Shown here: positions 19,733-28,732 of the stretch, piece by piece
How the letters are laid out: each line of letters begins with the position of its first letter
Position numbering within the stretch: position 1 is the first letter of the stretch
Assembly (NCBI GenBank): GCA_020722015.1
Contig: DYLQ01000001.1
Location: forward strand, 50,231-114,230
Reading direction: 5' to 3'
Length of the DNA stretch: 64,000 nt
Source: Thermotoga sp.
Lineage (GTDB): Bacteria > Thermotogota > Thermotogae > Mesoaciditogales > Mesoaciditogaceae
Made by a program: the position numbers and the translations under genes
Notes under the pieces: generated by a model
Seen by the model: only the letters and a program-made list of their open reading frames with translations
Told to the model about the DNA's origin: nothing
Database searches by the model: none

Positions 19733-21316
19733 ATGTCAGAAAAGGTTGAAATACTTTTAAAATCCATGAGTAACGAAGAAAAGATAGGACAGATCATGAT
19801 ATGCGGATTTGATGGTACCGTACCTTCTGATCACATAAAAAGTCTCATAAGAGATTATCATCTTGGTAACGTGATCCTTTTCAAAAGAAACATAGAAAGT
19901 GCTCATCAGGTTAAAAAACTAACCTCTGAATTACAAAGGATATCGAAAATACCTCTTACAATGGCAATCGATCAGGAAGGAGGCATAGTTACACGTTTGA
20001 CAGAACCTTTTACCGTTTTTCCGGGCAACATGGCAACGGCTGCCACAAATGATCCAAACAACGCATATTTAACAGGTCTTGTCATGGCAAAAGAAATGCG
20101 CGCAGTAGGGCTTAACTGGAATCTTGCGCCTGTTGTCGATGTGAATGATTTGCCACAAAATCCTGGAATAGGAGTCAGAAGTTATTCTGACGATCCTAAA
20201 GTCGTTGCGAGATACGCATCCGAATTTGTGAGAGGCCTTCATGATGGCCATGTGGCGGCATGCGCAAAGCATTTTCCCGGAAAGGGGCATAGTTCAAAAG
20301 ATGCTCACTTTGAGATGCCTGTTGTGGACAGAACATTAGACGATCTTGTCAGAATAGAACTTTATCCATTCAAAGAGCTTATAAGAGATGGTGTTGATTC
20401 CGTAATGCCTTCTCACGTTTATTACCCTGCACTTTGTGAAAGTGAAAACATGCCTGCAACTTTGTCATCTTCTGTCATGACCGATTTGCTCAAAAAGCAA
20501 ATGGAATTTGGCGGAGTTACGGTTACCGATGATCTTGAGATGGGTGGGATAACAGGTAACCTAAAAGCTTACGAAGCGGCTTGGAAATCTCTGCTTGCCG
20601 GGGCTGACATGTTGATGGTATGCCATACCTTTGAACAGCAAGTTAAAACTTTTGAAAACTTAATTCAAATGGTCAAATTCGGCGATATGCCCATTGAAAG
20701 GGTCAATGATGCGGTAAGGCGTGTACTTACGATGAAAGAAAATCTCGGCCTTCTTGACGGGAAATTGATCATAGAATCGGAGATAGGATCAGCAGAGAAT
20801 CTTGAAATTGCGCAAGATATAGCGAAAAAATCCATAACGCTTGTGAGAAATATGGATAATCTGATCGACAAAATTGGAAACACGAGAGTATTGCTGATCT
20901 TTCCAAGAGATCTTGCCATCACCAATGTAGAAGAAAACACCGGTGGTATTTCCGAGATCGAGAAAATCTTCAAAGAAAAAGATAAAAAGATAGAAGCTTT
21001 TTACATATCTTCAAAGCCAAAAGCAGATGAGATAGAGGAAAGCGTGAAAATGTTAGATAACTTCAATGGTATCGCCATCATAGGAACGCTCAACGCTCAT
21101 CTGATAGAGGAATGGAAAAGATTGGTCGATGCTGTTACCAACGTAAAGCCTGAGTCAACTCTGATATTATCCCTTAGAAATCCATACGACTGTGTTATGA
21201 ATGGTGTAAGAAACTCAGTTGCACTTTACAATTATTCTTCACTGTCTCAAAGGGCCTTCGCCGAAATGGTATTAAATGGCGAAAAATTTACCGGGAAGGT
21301 CCCGATCATGTTATGA
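19733..21316 (+). CDS. nagZ: Beta-N-acetylglucosaminidase, GH3 (NagZ type)
   Basis: AIDQEGGIVTRL, KHFPGKGHSSKDAHFEMPVVDR, VTVTDDLEMGGI; no signal peptide; start ATG 19733 after GAGGTGTG. Confidence 0.92.
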   Translation: MSEKVEILLKSMSNEEKIGQIMICGFDGTVPSDHIKSLIRDYHLGNVILFKRNIESAHQVKKLTSELQRISKIPLTMAIDQEGGIVTRLTEPFTVFPGNMATAATNDPNNAYLTGLVMAKEMRAVGLNWNLAPVVDVNDLPQNPGIGVRSYSDDPKVVARYASEFVRGLHDGHVAACAKHFPGKGHSSKDAHFEMPVVDRTLDDLVRIELYPFKELIRDGVDSVMPSHVYYPALCESENMPATLSSSVMTDLLKKQMEFGGVTVTDDLEMGGITGNLKAYEAAWKSLLAGADMLMVCHTFEQQVKTFENLIQMVKFGDMPIERVNDAVRRVLTMKENLGLLDGKLIIESEIGSAENLEIAQDIAKKSITLVRNMDNLIDKIGNTRVLLIFPRDLAITNVEENTGGISEIEKIFKEKDKKIEAFYISSKPKADEIEESVKMLDNFNGIAIIGTLNAHLIEEWKRLVDAVTNVKPESTLILSLRNPYDCVMNGVRNSVALYNYSSLSQRAFAEMVLNGEKFTGKVPIML

Positions 21317-22362
21317 ATAGGCTCGATGAGATCTTTCAAGATGCAATATCGGACGGTACATTTCCGGGTGGGGTGTTACTCGTCGGAGACCATGAACGCG
21401 TACGCTTTGAAAAATCATACGGCACTTTATCAAAAGATTCTAAAGAGGATGTATCCATCGATACGGTGTATGATGTGGCTTCAATGACCAAAGTTGTGGC
21501 AACAACGCCAGCCATCATGAAATTGATCGAAGACGGAAAATTAAGATTGTACGATCCTGTAAAACTTTTCGTCGATGGATTTGAGACAGACGAAAAGAGA
21601 GAAATAAGAATTTTTCATCTTCTCACACATACATCCGGCCTTCCTCCCTATTCTGAAGGATGGAAATATGCGCGAGATCGAGAATTATTGAAAATCATAA
21701 ACTCAACGGTTCCAATAAACCCAATCGGCACGAAGTACGTTTATTCTTGTCTGAACTTCATAACTTTGATGGAAGTTGTTGAGAATATAACTTCTCGCAA
21801 ATTCGATGATTTTGTCATGTCAGAAATTTTCAATCCTCTTGAGATGGTCTACACGACGTTTAAACCACCAAAAAACTGGAAAATAGCACCTACATCGGAG
21901 AGAGAAGGGAGGATCTTGCGCGGAGAAGTCGATGATGAACTTGCATATTATTTAGGCGGTGTAAGTGGCAACGCAGGACTCTTTTCAAATGCAAGAGATC
22001 TTTACAACTACGCAAAAATGTACCTTAATTCTGGTAAGCACGGCGATCGAAAGATCTTCGCGAAAGAAACGATAGACACTTTTACACGCGAAACTTTTAA
22101 CGATGGGCAAAATCGTAGAGCACTCGGTTGGGACATGAAGGGATTGGCATGTTCTTGCGGAGATCTTATGACTAATAAAGCCTTTGGCCATACTGGGTTT
22201 ACTGGCACTTCCATATGGATAGATCCAGAAACAGATGTAATTGTGATCTTGCTTACAAACAGAGTGAACATTTCAAGAAGAGAAAATCAAGACAAGATCA
22301 TAAGATTCAGACCATTAATCCATAACTACATCGTGGCAAATATGGAGGCTCTCGGTGAATGA
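21313..22362 (+). CDS. Class C beta-lactamase-related serine hydrolase (candidate AmiE-like MurNAc-L-Ala amidase)
   Basis: SMTK (SxxK), HLLTHTSGLPPYSEGW, GHTGFTGTSIWIDP; ATGA overlap with the nagZ end. Confidence 0.85.
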   Translation: MNRLDEIFQDAISDGTFPGGVLLVGDHERVRFEKSYGTLSKDSKEDVSIDTVYDVASMTKVVATTPAIMKLIEDGKLRLYDPVKLFVDGFETDEKREIRIFHLLTHTSGLPPYSEGWKYARDRELLKIINSTVPINPIGTKYVYSCLNFITLMEVVENITSRKFDDFVMSEIFNPLEMVYTTFKPPKNWKIAPTSEREGRILRGEVDDELAYYLGGVSGNAGLFSNARDLYNYAKMYLNSGKHGDRKIFAKETIDTFTRETFNDGQNRRALGWDMKGLACSCGDLMTNKAFGHTGFTGTSIWIDPETDVIVILLTNRVNISRRENQDKIIRFRPLIHNYIVANMEALGE

Positions 22363-23488
22363 AATAGAGTACCTTAAAGAGATAATCGATAAGCACGAAA
22401 GGAAGATCCTCGGGATGATGTCGGGAACATCTGCAGATGGCGTTGATTTGGTTTTGGTGTCCGTAAGTGGATGTTCAAAGTCGACGAGATGCACGATAAA
22501 AAATGCTCTTCACGTTGATTATCCGGATGAGCTGAAAAAAAAGATCTTGAAGGCCATGGAAGATAATGCACTGATGAGAGACGTGTGCAGTTTGGATTTT
22601 GAATTAGGTGAATTCTTCGGAGATTGCGCCAAAAGCTTTAAGTACGAAAAGGTCGATTTGATCGCAAGCCACGGCCAGACCGTTTATCATAATCCACCAG
22701 GTCATAATTCTCATCCGTGCACACTTCAGATTGGAGATGGGGATATAATAGCCATGAAATCCGGTGTCATTACCATTTCAGATTTCAGAATAAAAGATAT
22801 GGCATCAGGAGGAGAAGGCGCACCTCTGGTTCCTCATGCCGATTACTTACTTTATTCGAGCGACAAAGAATCTATAGCCATAAACAACCTTGGCGGTATT
22901 TCAAACGTTACGTACATTCCAATCAACGCAAATGAAGATGAGATAATCGCTTTTGACACAGGACCGGCAAATGCCCTTATGGATTTGATAACAAGAAAAT
23001 ATTTTAATTTACCTTACGATAAGGACGGAGCAATTTCTGCAAATGGCAAGATCGACGATGAACTTTTTGAAGCGCTTAAGTCGAAAGAGATGAGTTACAT
23101 TCTCAGAACGCCTCCAAAATCGACGGGAAAAGAGGTTTACAACGAAGGATATATACCGGAAAACTCACTCGATCCTCACGATTTGTTAAGAACGACGGTT
23201 AAATTCACGGCATGGAACATTTATGAATCCTACAAATTGCATGTAATTCCAAAAGGCCTCGATAGAGTTGTACTCACCGGAGGTGGTGCCATGAACAAGA
23301 TCTTAGTTGACGATATAAGAAAATATTTTGGCAAAATACAGGTTGAAATATCAGAAAATTGGCAATGGAGAGAAGCTGAAGCCTTTGCCATTCTTGCAAA
23401 CGAACTGCTTTGTGGTAACCATTCAAACAATCCAAAAGTTACCGGCGCTAAACGCTCAGTGTTGCTGGGGAAAATTTCTTTACCTTGA
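22355..23488 (+). CDS. anmK: Anhydro-N-acetylmuramic acid kinase
   Basis: GMMSGTSADGVDLVL, SHGQTVYHNPP, FDTGPANALMD, VLTGGGAMNKILVDDI. Confidence 0.94.
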   Translation: MNEIEYLKEIIDKHERKILGMMSGTSADGVDLVLVSVSGCSKSTRCTIKNALHVDYPDELKKKILKAMEDNALMRDVCSLDFELGEFFGDCAKSFKYEKVDLIASHGQTVYHNPPGHNSHPCTLQIGDGDIIAMKSGVITISDFRIKDMASGGEGAPLVPHADYLLYSSDKESIAINNLGGISNVTYIPINANEDEIIAFDTGPANALMDLITRKYFNLPYDKDGAISANGKIDDELFEALKSKEMSYILRTPPKSTGKEVYNEGYIPENSLDPHDLLRTTVKFTAWNIYESYKLHVIPKGLDRVVLTGGGAMNKILVDDIRKYFGKIQVEISENWQWREAEAFAILANELLCGNHSNNPKVTGAKRSVLLGKISLP

Positions 23489-23500
23489 AGGTGATATCTC

Positions 23501-24235
23501 ATGAAGATAGATAGAAAGGATCCAATGCCAATCTATCATCAAATATACAGGGATCTCAAAGAAAGAATAGAAAAAGATCTGAAATTTGGAGAGTATCTTC
23601 CATCCGAAGATGAATTGGCAGATCAATACGGCGTGAGCAGGCTTACGGTAAGGCAAGCCTTGAAAAATCTCATGGAAGATGGAATAATAGAAAAACAAAG
23701 GGGAAAGAGATCCAAGATAAAAGAGGCAAAAAACATCGAAAATTTATCCCAACTGAAGGGTTTTACTCAAGACGCTATGCTTTTGGGTCATACTCCGTCT
23801 TCGATAGTGCTTGCCAACAAACTTGTCAACGTTCCAGATCAAATCTTCGATAAATTCAAAGTCCCAAAGGGGTCTAAAGTTATCCTTCTGAGCAGATTAA
23901 GATTACTTGACGATGTCCCATATGCCATAGAAATGGCTTACATAAATGTCTCGGTTGATGTTAAGTTGTTAAACATTCTCGACATGGATATGTCAAAATC
24001 CTCACTTTACGCTTTTTTCAAAGATGAAGTCGGCCTCAAATTAGAGTATGCAGATGAGACCATAGAAGTTGTACAGGCAAGTTCTGAAAATGCAAAACTT
24101 CTCGGAATACAGAATGGAAGTTGCATATTGTTGAGAAACAGATTTACGTATACGCATGACGGTCAATGTATTGAGCACGTTCAATCGTACTACCGAAGTG
24201 ACAAATACAAATTCAACATACGTATAAGATCATGA
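23501..24235 (+). CDS. GntR/HutC family transcriptional regulator with UTRA domain
   Basis: PMPIYHQIYRDLKERI...LPSEDELADQYGVSRLTVRQALKNLMEDGIIEKQRGKRS; C-terminal EHVQSYYRSDKYKFNI. Confidence 0.93.
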   Translation: MKIDRKDPMPIYHQIYRDLKERIEKDLKFGEYLPSEDELADQYGVSRLTVRQALKNLMEDGIIEKQRGKRSKIKEAKNIENLSQLKGFTQDAMLLGHTPSSIVLANKLVNVPDQIFDKFKVPKGSKVILLSRLRLLDDVPYAIEMAYINVSVDVKLLNILDMDMSKSSLYAFFKDEVGLKLEYADETIEVVQASSENAKLLGIQNGSCILLRNRFTYTHDGQCIEHVQSYYRSDKYKFNIRIRS

Positions 24236-24244
24236 GGAGGTAAA

Positions 24245-25150
24245 ATGATAGCCATAGGAATAGATGGAGGAGGATCGAAAACAGACTTTTGTCTCTACGA
24301 TGAAAGCGGAAAAATATTAAACACCTTACTTTTAGACGAACCTTCAAATTATCACCTTGTAGGAGTTGATAAAGTAAGATCTGTTATATCCGAAGGCATT
24401 AAGAAAGTTTCACAGAATTATTCTTTCGATGTTGTCGGTGCCGGTTTAAGCGGCGTAGATAGAGATGCGGACAAAAGCAAAATGGAATCCATCTTTAAAG
24501 CACTCGATATAAAAAAATTCTTCATACAAAACGATGGAGTTGCCGCTCTTTGGGGGGCGACAGGTGGTGTTGGTATTTTGGTCATAGGTGGTACAGGATC
24601 TATAGCGATTGCAAGAAATGAAGACGGTAAGATTAACAGGGCCGGAGGTTGGGGCTATGCTTTTGAAGAATATTGCGGCGGATATTGGTTCGTTACCAAA
24701 GCGATAAAAGCACTGCTTGATCACAAAGATGGTTTGGAAATAGGATCAATACTTGAAGGAAGATTGACCGAATTCTTTGAAGTTAAAAAGGTAGAAGATC
24801 TGATCTATCTTTACTATTCTGGTGAGTTTGATAAGGCAAAAATATCTTCTGGATCCAAAATTGTCCTTGAGGCAGCACAAGAAGGAGATGAACTCGCGAT
24901 GTTGATTTTAAAAGATGGACTCGAGAACGTCATGAAGATGATAGCTGTACTCGATAAACGCTCACAATTTTCTGGAAAATTCATCTTTTCTTACACTGGA
25001 GGCGTTTTTAAATCTGAATATTTCTTGAAAAGGTTCAAAAGAGTATTTGAAATTTATTTTCCACTGGCAACCTTTACAGAGCCGAAATTCACCCCGTCTG
25101 TCGGAGCGGCTATGATGGCAATTCACGAATCGAAAGTTCAGTTTGAATAA
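24245..25150 (+). CDS. BadF/BadG-type sugar kinase (GlcNAc/MurNAc kinase, MurK-like)
   Basis: MIAIGIDGGGSKTDFCLYDE, GAGLSGVDRD, QNDGVAALWGATGG, VIGGTGSIAIA, GGWGYAFEEYCGGYW. Confidence 0.88.
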   Translation: MIAIGIDGGGSKTDFCLYDESGKILNTLLLDEPSNYHLVGVDKVRSVISEGIKKVSQNYSFDVVGAGLSGVDRDADKSKMESIFKALDIKKFFIQNDGVAALWGATGGVGILVIGGTGSIAIARNEDGKINRAGGWGYAFEEYCGGYWFVTKAIKALLDHKDGLEIGSILEGRLTEFFEVKKVEDLIYLYYSGEFDKAKISSGSKIVLEAAQEGDELAMLILKDGLENVMKMIAVLDKRSQFSGKFIFSYTGGVFKSEYFLKRFKRVFEIYFPLATFTEPKFTPSVGAAMMAIHESKVQFE

Positions 25151-25192
25151 TACACAACAAATGGTTTCGGGTATTTCAAGAGGTGTTGAAAA

Positions 25193-26170
25193 GTGAAAAA
25201 GCATGAATTTCTCGATGTAATTGATCGTACGATCGGAGATAAAAGGCTGTTCTTTTACGGTTTTGAGGTTTTGGAAGAAGGAGAAAGGTTGATCGTCAGC
25301 GGTTTTATAGATACTCATGATACCCTTAACTTGATCTTAAAAAACGTTGAAGACGTTGTTTTTCAAGTGAAAATCCTCGAAGATATGATATCTCCTGCCT
25401 TGGCTGCCGGAATGGTTATAATTCCCGTTGCCGATATGAGAAAAGATCCAAGGTTTCGTACCGAAAGAGTACATCAATTGATCTTTGGAGAATTCGTAAA
25501 AGTCCTCATGTTTGAAAATGAATACGCACTTGTCAAAGATGTAAGGACTGGCTTTATCGGTTACATTCAGAGATCGCACATGATCTTTTTCCCGAAAGAT
25601 ACGATAACCGAACTTAAAGAGAATGGAACACAGATAACCGTAAGTGAAAGATTTTCTAAGATTGAAATCAACGATCAAGAAATCTTCATTCCGTTTGGTT
25701 CCAAATTATTTGCGTTAGAGTCGGAAAAATTTTGGCATCTTTCTTTGCCAAATCGGCTTACGGTAAAAATACGCGCAGAGGATGTTTCTACCAAGACCAC
25801 TTTTGAAGATGTCGAGAAGAAATGGCATCTATTTTTGGGAACTCCTTACCTTTGGGGAGGAGCTTCTGCTTACGGTTACGATTGCTCCGGCTATGTTGGC
25901 AGACTTTACGATTATGCTAACATTAAGATACCCAGGGATGCAGATCTTCAACAGAATTTTTCGCACAAAATAGAAGAAAAAGATGTAAGATTCGGAGATC
26001 TCATCTTCTTCCCAGGCCACGTTGGAATGTACGTGGGAGATGGAAATATGGTACACGCAAATCTCACTTACGGGGGAGTCAGCATCTCACGAATTTTGAA
26101 TCCCCAAAATAGATATGAAGAAAATCTCAGAAAAAGCATTTTAAAATTCGGAAGAGTTATCGAAACTTAA
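25193..26170 (+). CDS. NlpC/P60 family peptidase (dipeptidyl-peptidase VI / YkfC-like)
   Basis: LGTPYLWGGASAYGYDCSGYVGRLYDYANIKIPRDADLQ ... FGDLIFFPGHVGMYVGDGNMVHAN; no signal peptide. Confidence 0.9.
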   Translation: MKKHEFLDVIDRTIGDKRLFFYGFEVLEEGERLIVSGFIDTHDTLNLILKNVEDVVFQVKILEDMISPALAAGMVIIPVADMRKDPRFRTERVHQLIFGEFVKVLMFENEYALVKDVRTGFIGYIQRSHMIFFPKDTITELKENGTQITVSERFSKIEINDQEIFIPFGSKLFALESEKFWHLSLPNRLTVKIRAEDVSTKTTFEDVEKKWHLFLGTPYLWGGASAYGYDCSGYVGRLYDYANIKIPRDADLQQNFSHKIEEKDVRFGDLIFFPGHVGMYVGDGNMVHANLTYGGVSISRILNPQNRYEENLRKSILKFGRVIET

Positions 26171-26200
26171 AATGAACCAGTGTCCGGTCCTCGCCACGCT

Positions 26201-26221
26201 GCAGAAGCCACCGGCTTCTGC
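26201..26221. repeat. Perfect hairpin in a GC-rich intergenic segment
   Basis: GCAGAAGCC-ACC-GGCTTCTGC. Confidence 0.7.
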
Positions 26222-26273
26222 CACTTGCCACGTGCCACTCGCTATTCGCCTATTGACTATTTTCAACACATAT

Positions 26274-26302
26274 TTGATATGTGTATACACATATGTTATC
26301 AT
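26274..26302 (+). promoter_or_regulatory. niaR promoter with embedded 18-bp palindromic operator
   Basis: TTGATA-N17-TATCAT; ATATGTGTATACACATAT (26277-26294) is a perfect palindrome covering the end of the -35 and most of the spacer. Confidence 0.7.
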
Positions 26303-26331
26303 TTTTTCAAATGATTTTTCTCGGAGGAAAA

Positions 26332-26841
26332 ATGCGAAAAGAAGAGAGAAGAAAAAAGATAATTTTGCAGCTTTCAAAATCCGATTCTGAGTTAAGTGGA
26401 GAAAAATTGGCGGAATCTTTCAAAGTCACAAGACAGGTCATCGTTCAAGACATTGCCGTTCTAAGATCTATGGGTTATCCGATAATTTCCATGGCGAGAG
26501 GCTACATGCTTGCTAAAGATGAATCAGGCATAAAAAAAGTTGTGGCCGTCAAACATGATAAGGACAGAATAAGAGAAGAGTTAACCACTATCGTTGAAAA
26601 TGGTGGCAGAGTTGTGAACGTCATCGTTGAACATCCGATTTACGGTGAGATCACCGGAAATATCGACGTTAGAACTCACGATGACATCGAGAAATTTTTG
26701 GGAATGCTTGAAACCGCTTCAGCAGTCCCTTTGCTTTCTTTATCCAACGGAGTTCACCTTCATACCATACAAGCTAAAGACAAAGAAACAATGCAACGAA
26801 TAATAGATGCTCTTGAGGAAAAGAAATTCATTTTGAAATGA
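26332..26841 (+). CDS. niaR: NiaR-type transcriptional repressor (HTH_11 + 3H domain)
   Basis: RKEERRKKIILQLSKSDSELSGEKLAESFKVTRQVIVQDIAVLRSMGYPIISMARGYML; 3H domain VEHPIYGEI, LSNGVHLHTI. Confidence 0.88.
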   Translation: MRKEERRKKIILQLSKSDSELSGEKLAESFKVTRQVIVQDIAVLRSMGYPIISMARGYMLAKDESGIKKVVAVKHDKDRIREELTTIVENGGRVVNVIVEHPIYGEITGNIDVRTHDDIEKFLGMLETASAVPLLSLSNGVHLHTIQAKDKETMQRIIDALEEKKFILK

Positions 26842-26854
26842 AGGAGTGATTAGA

Positions 26855-28123
26855 ATGAAGATCGATCTTGCGGTTGAAAGATACATTCCAAAGTCAAGAC
26901 AGAGATCTCTGCTTTTGCTCTTTTCGCTTGCATGGATGGCGGATGCAGCCGGTGTTATGCTTATGACGTTCACACTTGGCGGTATCTCGGCCGAGTGGAA
27001 ATTATCAACATTTGAGTCGAGCACTCTTGCAAGTCTTACCTTTGTAGGCATGCTTATCGGTGCTTTAAGCTCAGGTTTTGTGCTTGATTTAATTGGAAGA
27101 AAAAGCGCGATAAATCTTTTTCTTGCATTTACAGTCATCTTCACAGTTCTGGATGGATTTGCCACTTCTCAATTGACCTTCGGAATATTTAGGCTTTTAT
27201 CGGGCATAGGTTACGGTGGACTTATGCCAGCTGTAAATGTGTATCTTAGCGAAAGTACTTCTTTGAAAATAAGAGGAAGGTATCTTGTGCTCCTCGAGTC
27301 AAGCTGGGCAATTGGGAGTATTCTAATAGGTTGGTATGCTGTCACGCTTGGGATGATATGGGGATGGAGATCTTCCTATTATGTTATGGCAGTCGCTTTT
27401 CTGCTTTTTATACCTTTTTTGATGATCAAAGAGAGTCCGAGATACGCTTTTTTGAGAAAAGGCAAGGTCGGATTTGAGAAAATCGTCGATCAAAAAGTAT
27501 CCGAAGATATTGATACTATTGAAAAAGTTCCAATTCCGCTTGGTGCTTTGTTCAAAATAGGTTATGTGAAAAGAACTCTTATGGTATGGTCTGCGTGGTT
27601 TACGGTAAGTTTAATATATTATGGTCTTTTCACATGGCTCCCTAAGATATTTGCGATATCCGGAATACCAGAAACAAAAGCCATGTGGTTTTCTTTCTTC
27701 ATGATGGTTGCTCAGCTTCCCGGCTATTTAATGGCGGCTTATCTGATCGAAAAGATAGGGAGAAAACCATCCCTTACGATTTTTTTCTTTGGAACCGCGA
27801 TATCTTCTCTTGCTTTTTCAATGGTTAAAGATGTCTTTTCCCTCGTCATGGTGGGACTTGTCACGAGTTTTTTTTGCATGGGTGTGTGGGGGCTCGTCTA
27901 CGGCTACACTCCGGAACTCTTTCCGACTTCCTTTAGAGGTACGGCAAACAGTTCGGCGGGTGTTATGGCGAGGGTTGCCGGAATAATAGCACCGTATTTC
28001 ATGGCATCTTTCTTTGGTCAAAATACCCTTCATGCGTTGATCTGGTTTGCAACCTTTGCCGCTTTGATGGGATTTGTAATTTCAATCTTTGGAGTTGAAA
28101 CGAGAGGAAAACTTGTATCTTGA
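26855..28123 (+). CDS. niaP: MFS transporter, probable niacin transporter NiaP
   Basis: Sugar-porter MFS motifs GFVLDLIGRKSAINL, RLLSGIGYGGLMPAVNVYLSE, YTPELFPTSFRGTANSSAGVMAR; next to niaR. Confidence 0.8.
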   Translation: MKIDLAVERYIPKSRQRSLLLLFSLAWMADAAGVMLMTFTLGGISAEWKLSTFESSTLASLTFVGMLIGALSSGFVLDLIGRKSAINLFLAFTVIFTVLDGFATSQLTFGIFRLLSGIGYGGLMPAVNVYLSESTSLKIRGRYLVLLESSWAIGSILIGWYAVTLGMIWGWRSSYYVMAVAFLLFIPFLMIKESPRYAFLRKGKVGFEKIVDQKVSEDIDTIEKVPIPLGALFKIGYVKRTLMVWSAWFTVSLIYYGLFTWLPKIFAISGIPETKAMWFSFFMMVAQLPGYLMAAYLIEKIGRKPSLTIFFFGTAISSLAFSMVKDVFSLVMVGLVTSFFCMGVWGLVYGYTPELFPTSFRGTANSSAGVMARVAGIIAPYFMASFFGQNTLHALIWFATFAALMGFVISIFGVETRGKLVS

Positions 28124-28368
28124 GTACTATATCGCATTTCTCTGAATTAATTCGGGGGTTAGACGTGCCATTGTGATATTAACCCCGACATATGTGTTAC
28201 AATATAAATGTAATAAATAACTGTTGAGGAAATAATGAAAATCCAGAAAAACCATAGTATACGCCAAATCAGATAAACACAGAGTAATCTGTTCATTTAA
28301 TCTATTCGAAACTCCAAAAAGGCTTATCGATCCATAATTTACTCAAATTCTTTCTTTTGGGGGGCGTG

Positions 28369-28731
28369 ATGAAAAAATCTAAATTGTGGATTCTTCTGGG
28401 TTTTGTCTCAATCGGTGGCCTTAGTCTTATTCTTAGTGGATGCTTCTTGGGATTAGGATTTCAAGGAATCACGTCCGGCGCCTATGTCAGTGGATATGTC
28501 TACGGGATAACCAACAACGCTACTGTCATCATCAAAGATGATCTTGGTGAAAGTACAACCGTAGTGCCTAACTATTCCAATTCTTACTATTACGAACTTT
28601 CGGTCAAGCCAGGTGTAAGAACTCTAACTTATTCATGCACGGGATATGCGACAATCGTTGAACAAATCTCCGTTGTAGGGGAAACCACACTCAACGTTAC
28701 AATGAGTCCAATCGCAAAAGGGGGTAAGTAA
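28369..28731 (+). CDS. Small lipoprotein with a carboxypeptidase-regulatory/PEGA-like fold
   Basis: Lipobox LILSGC; SGYVYGITNNATVIIKDD...TLTYSCTGYATIVEQISV. Confidence 0.65.
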   Translation: MKKSKLWILLGFVSIGGLSLILSGCFLGLGFQGITSGAYVSGYVYGITNNATVIIKDDLGESTTVVPNYSNSYYYELSVKPGVRTLTYSCTGYATIVEQISVVGETTLNVTMSPIAKGGK

Positions 28732-28732
28732 A

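Noticed and set aside
26172-26390. 72-aa ORF MNQCPVLATLQKPPASATCHVPLAIRLL...
   Set aside because: Translation of the GC-rich repetitive intergenic block running into niaR; no RBS or domain.
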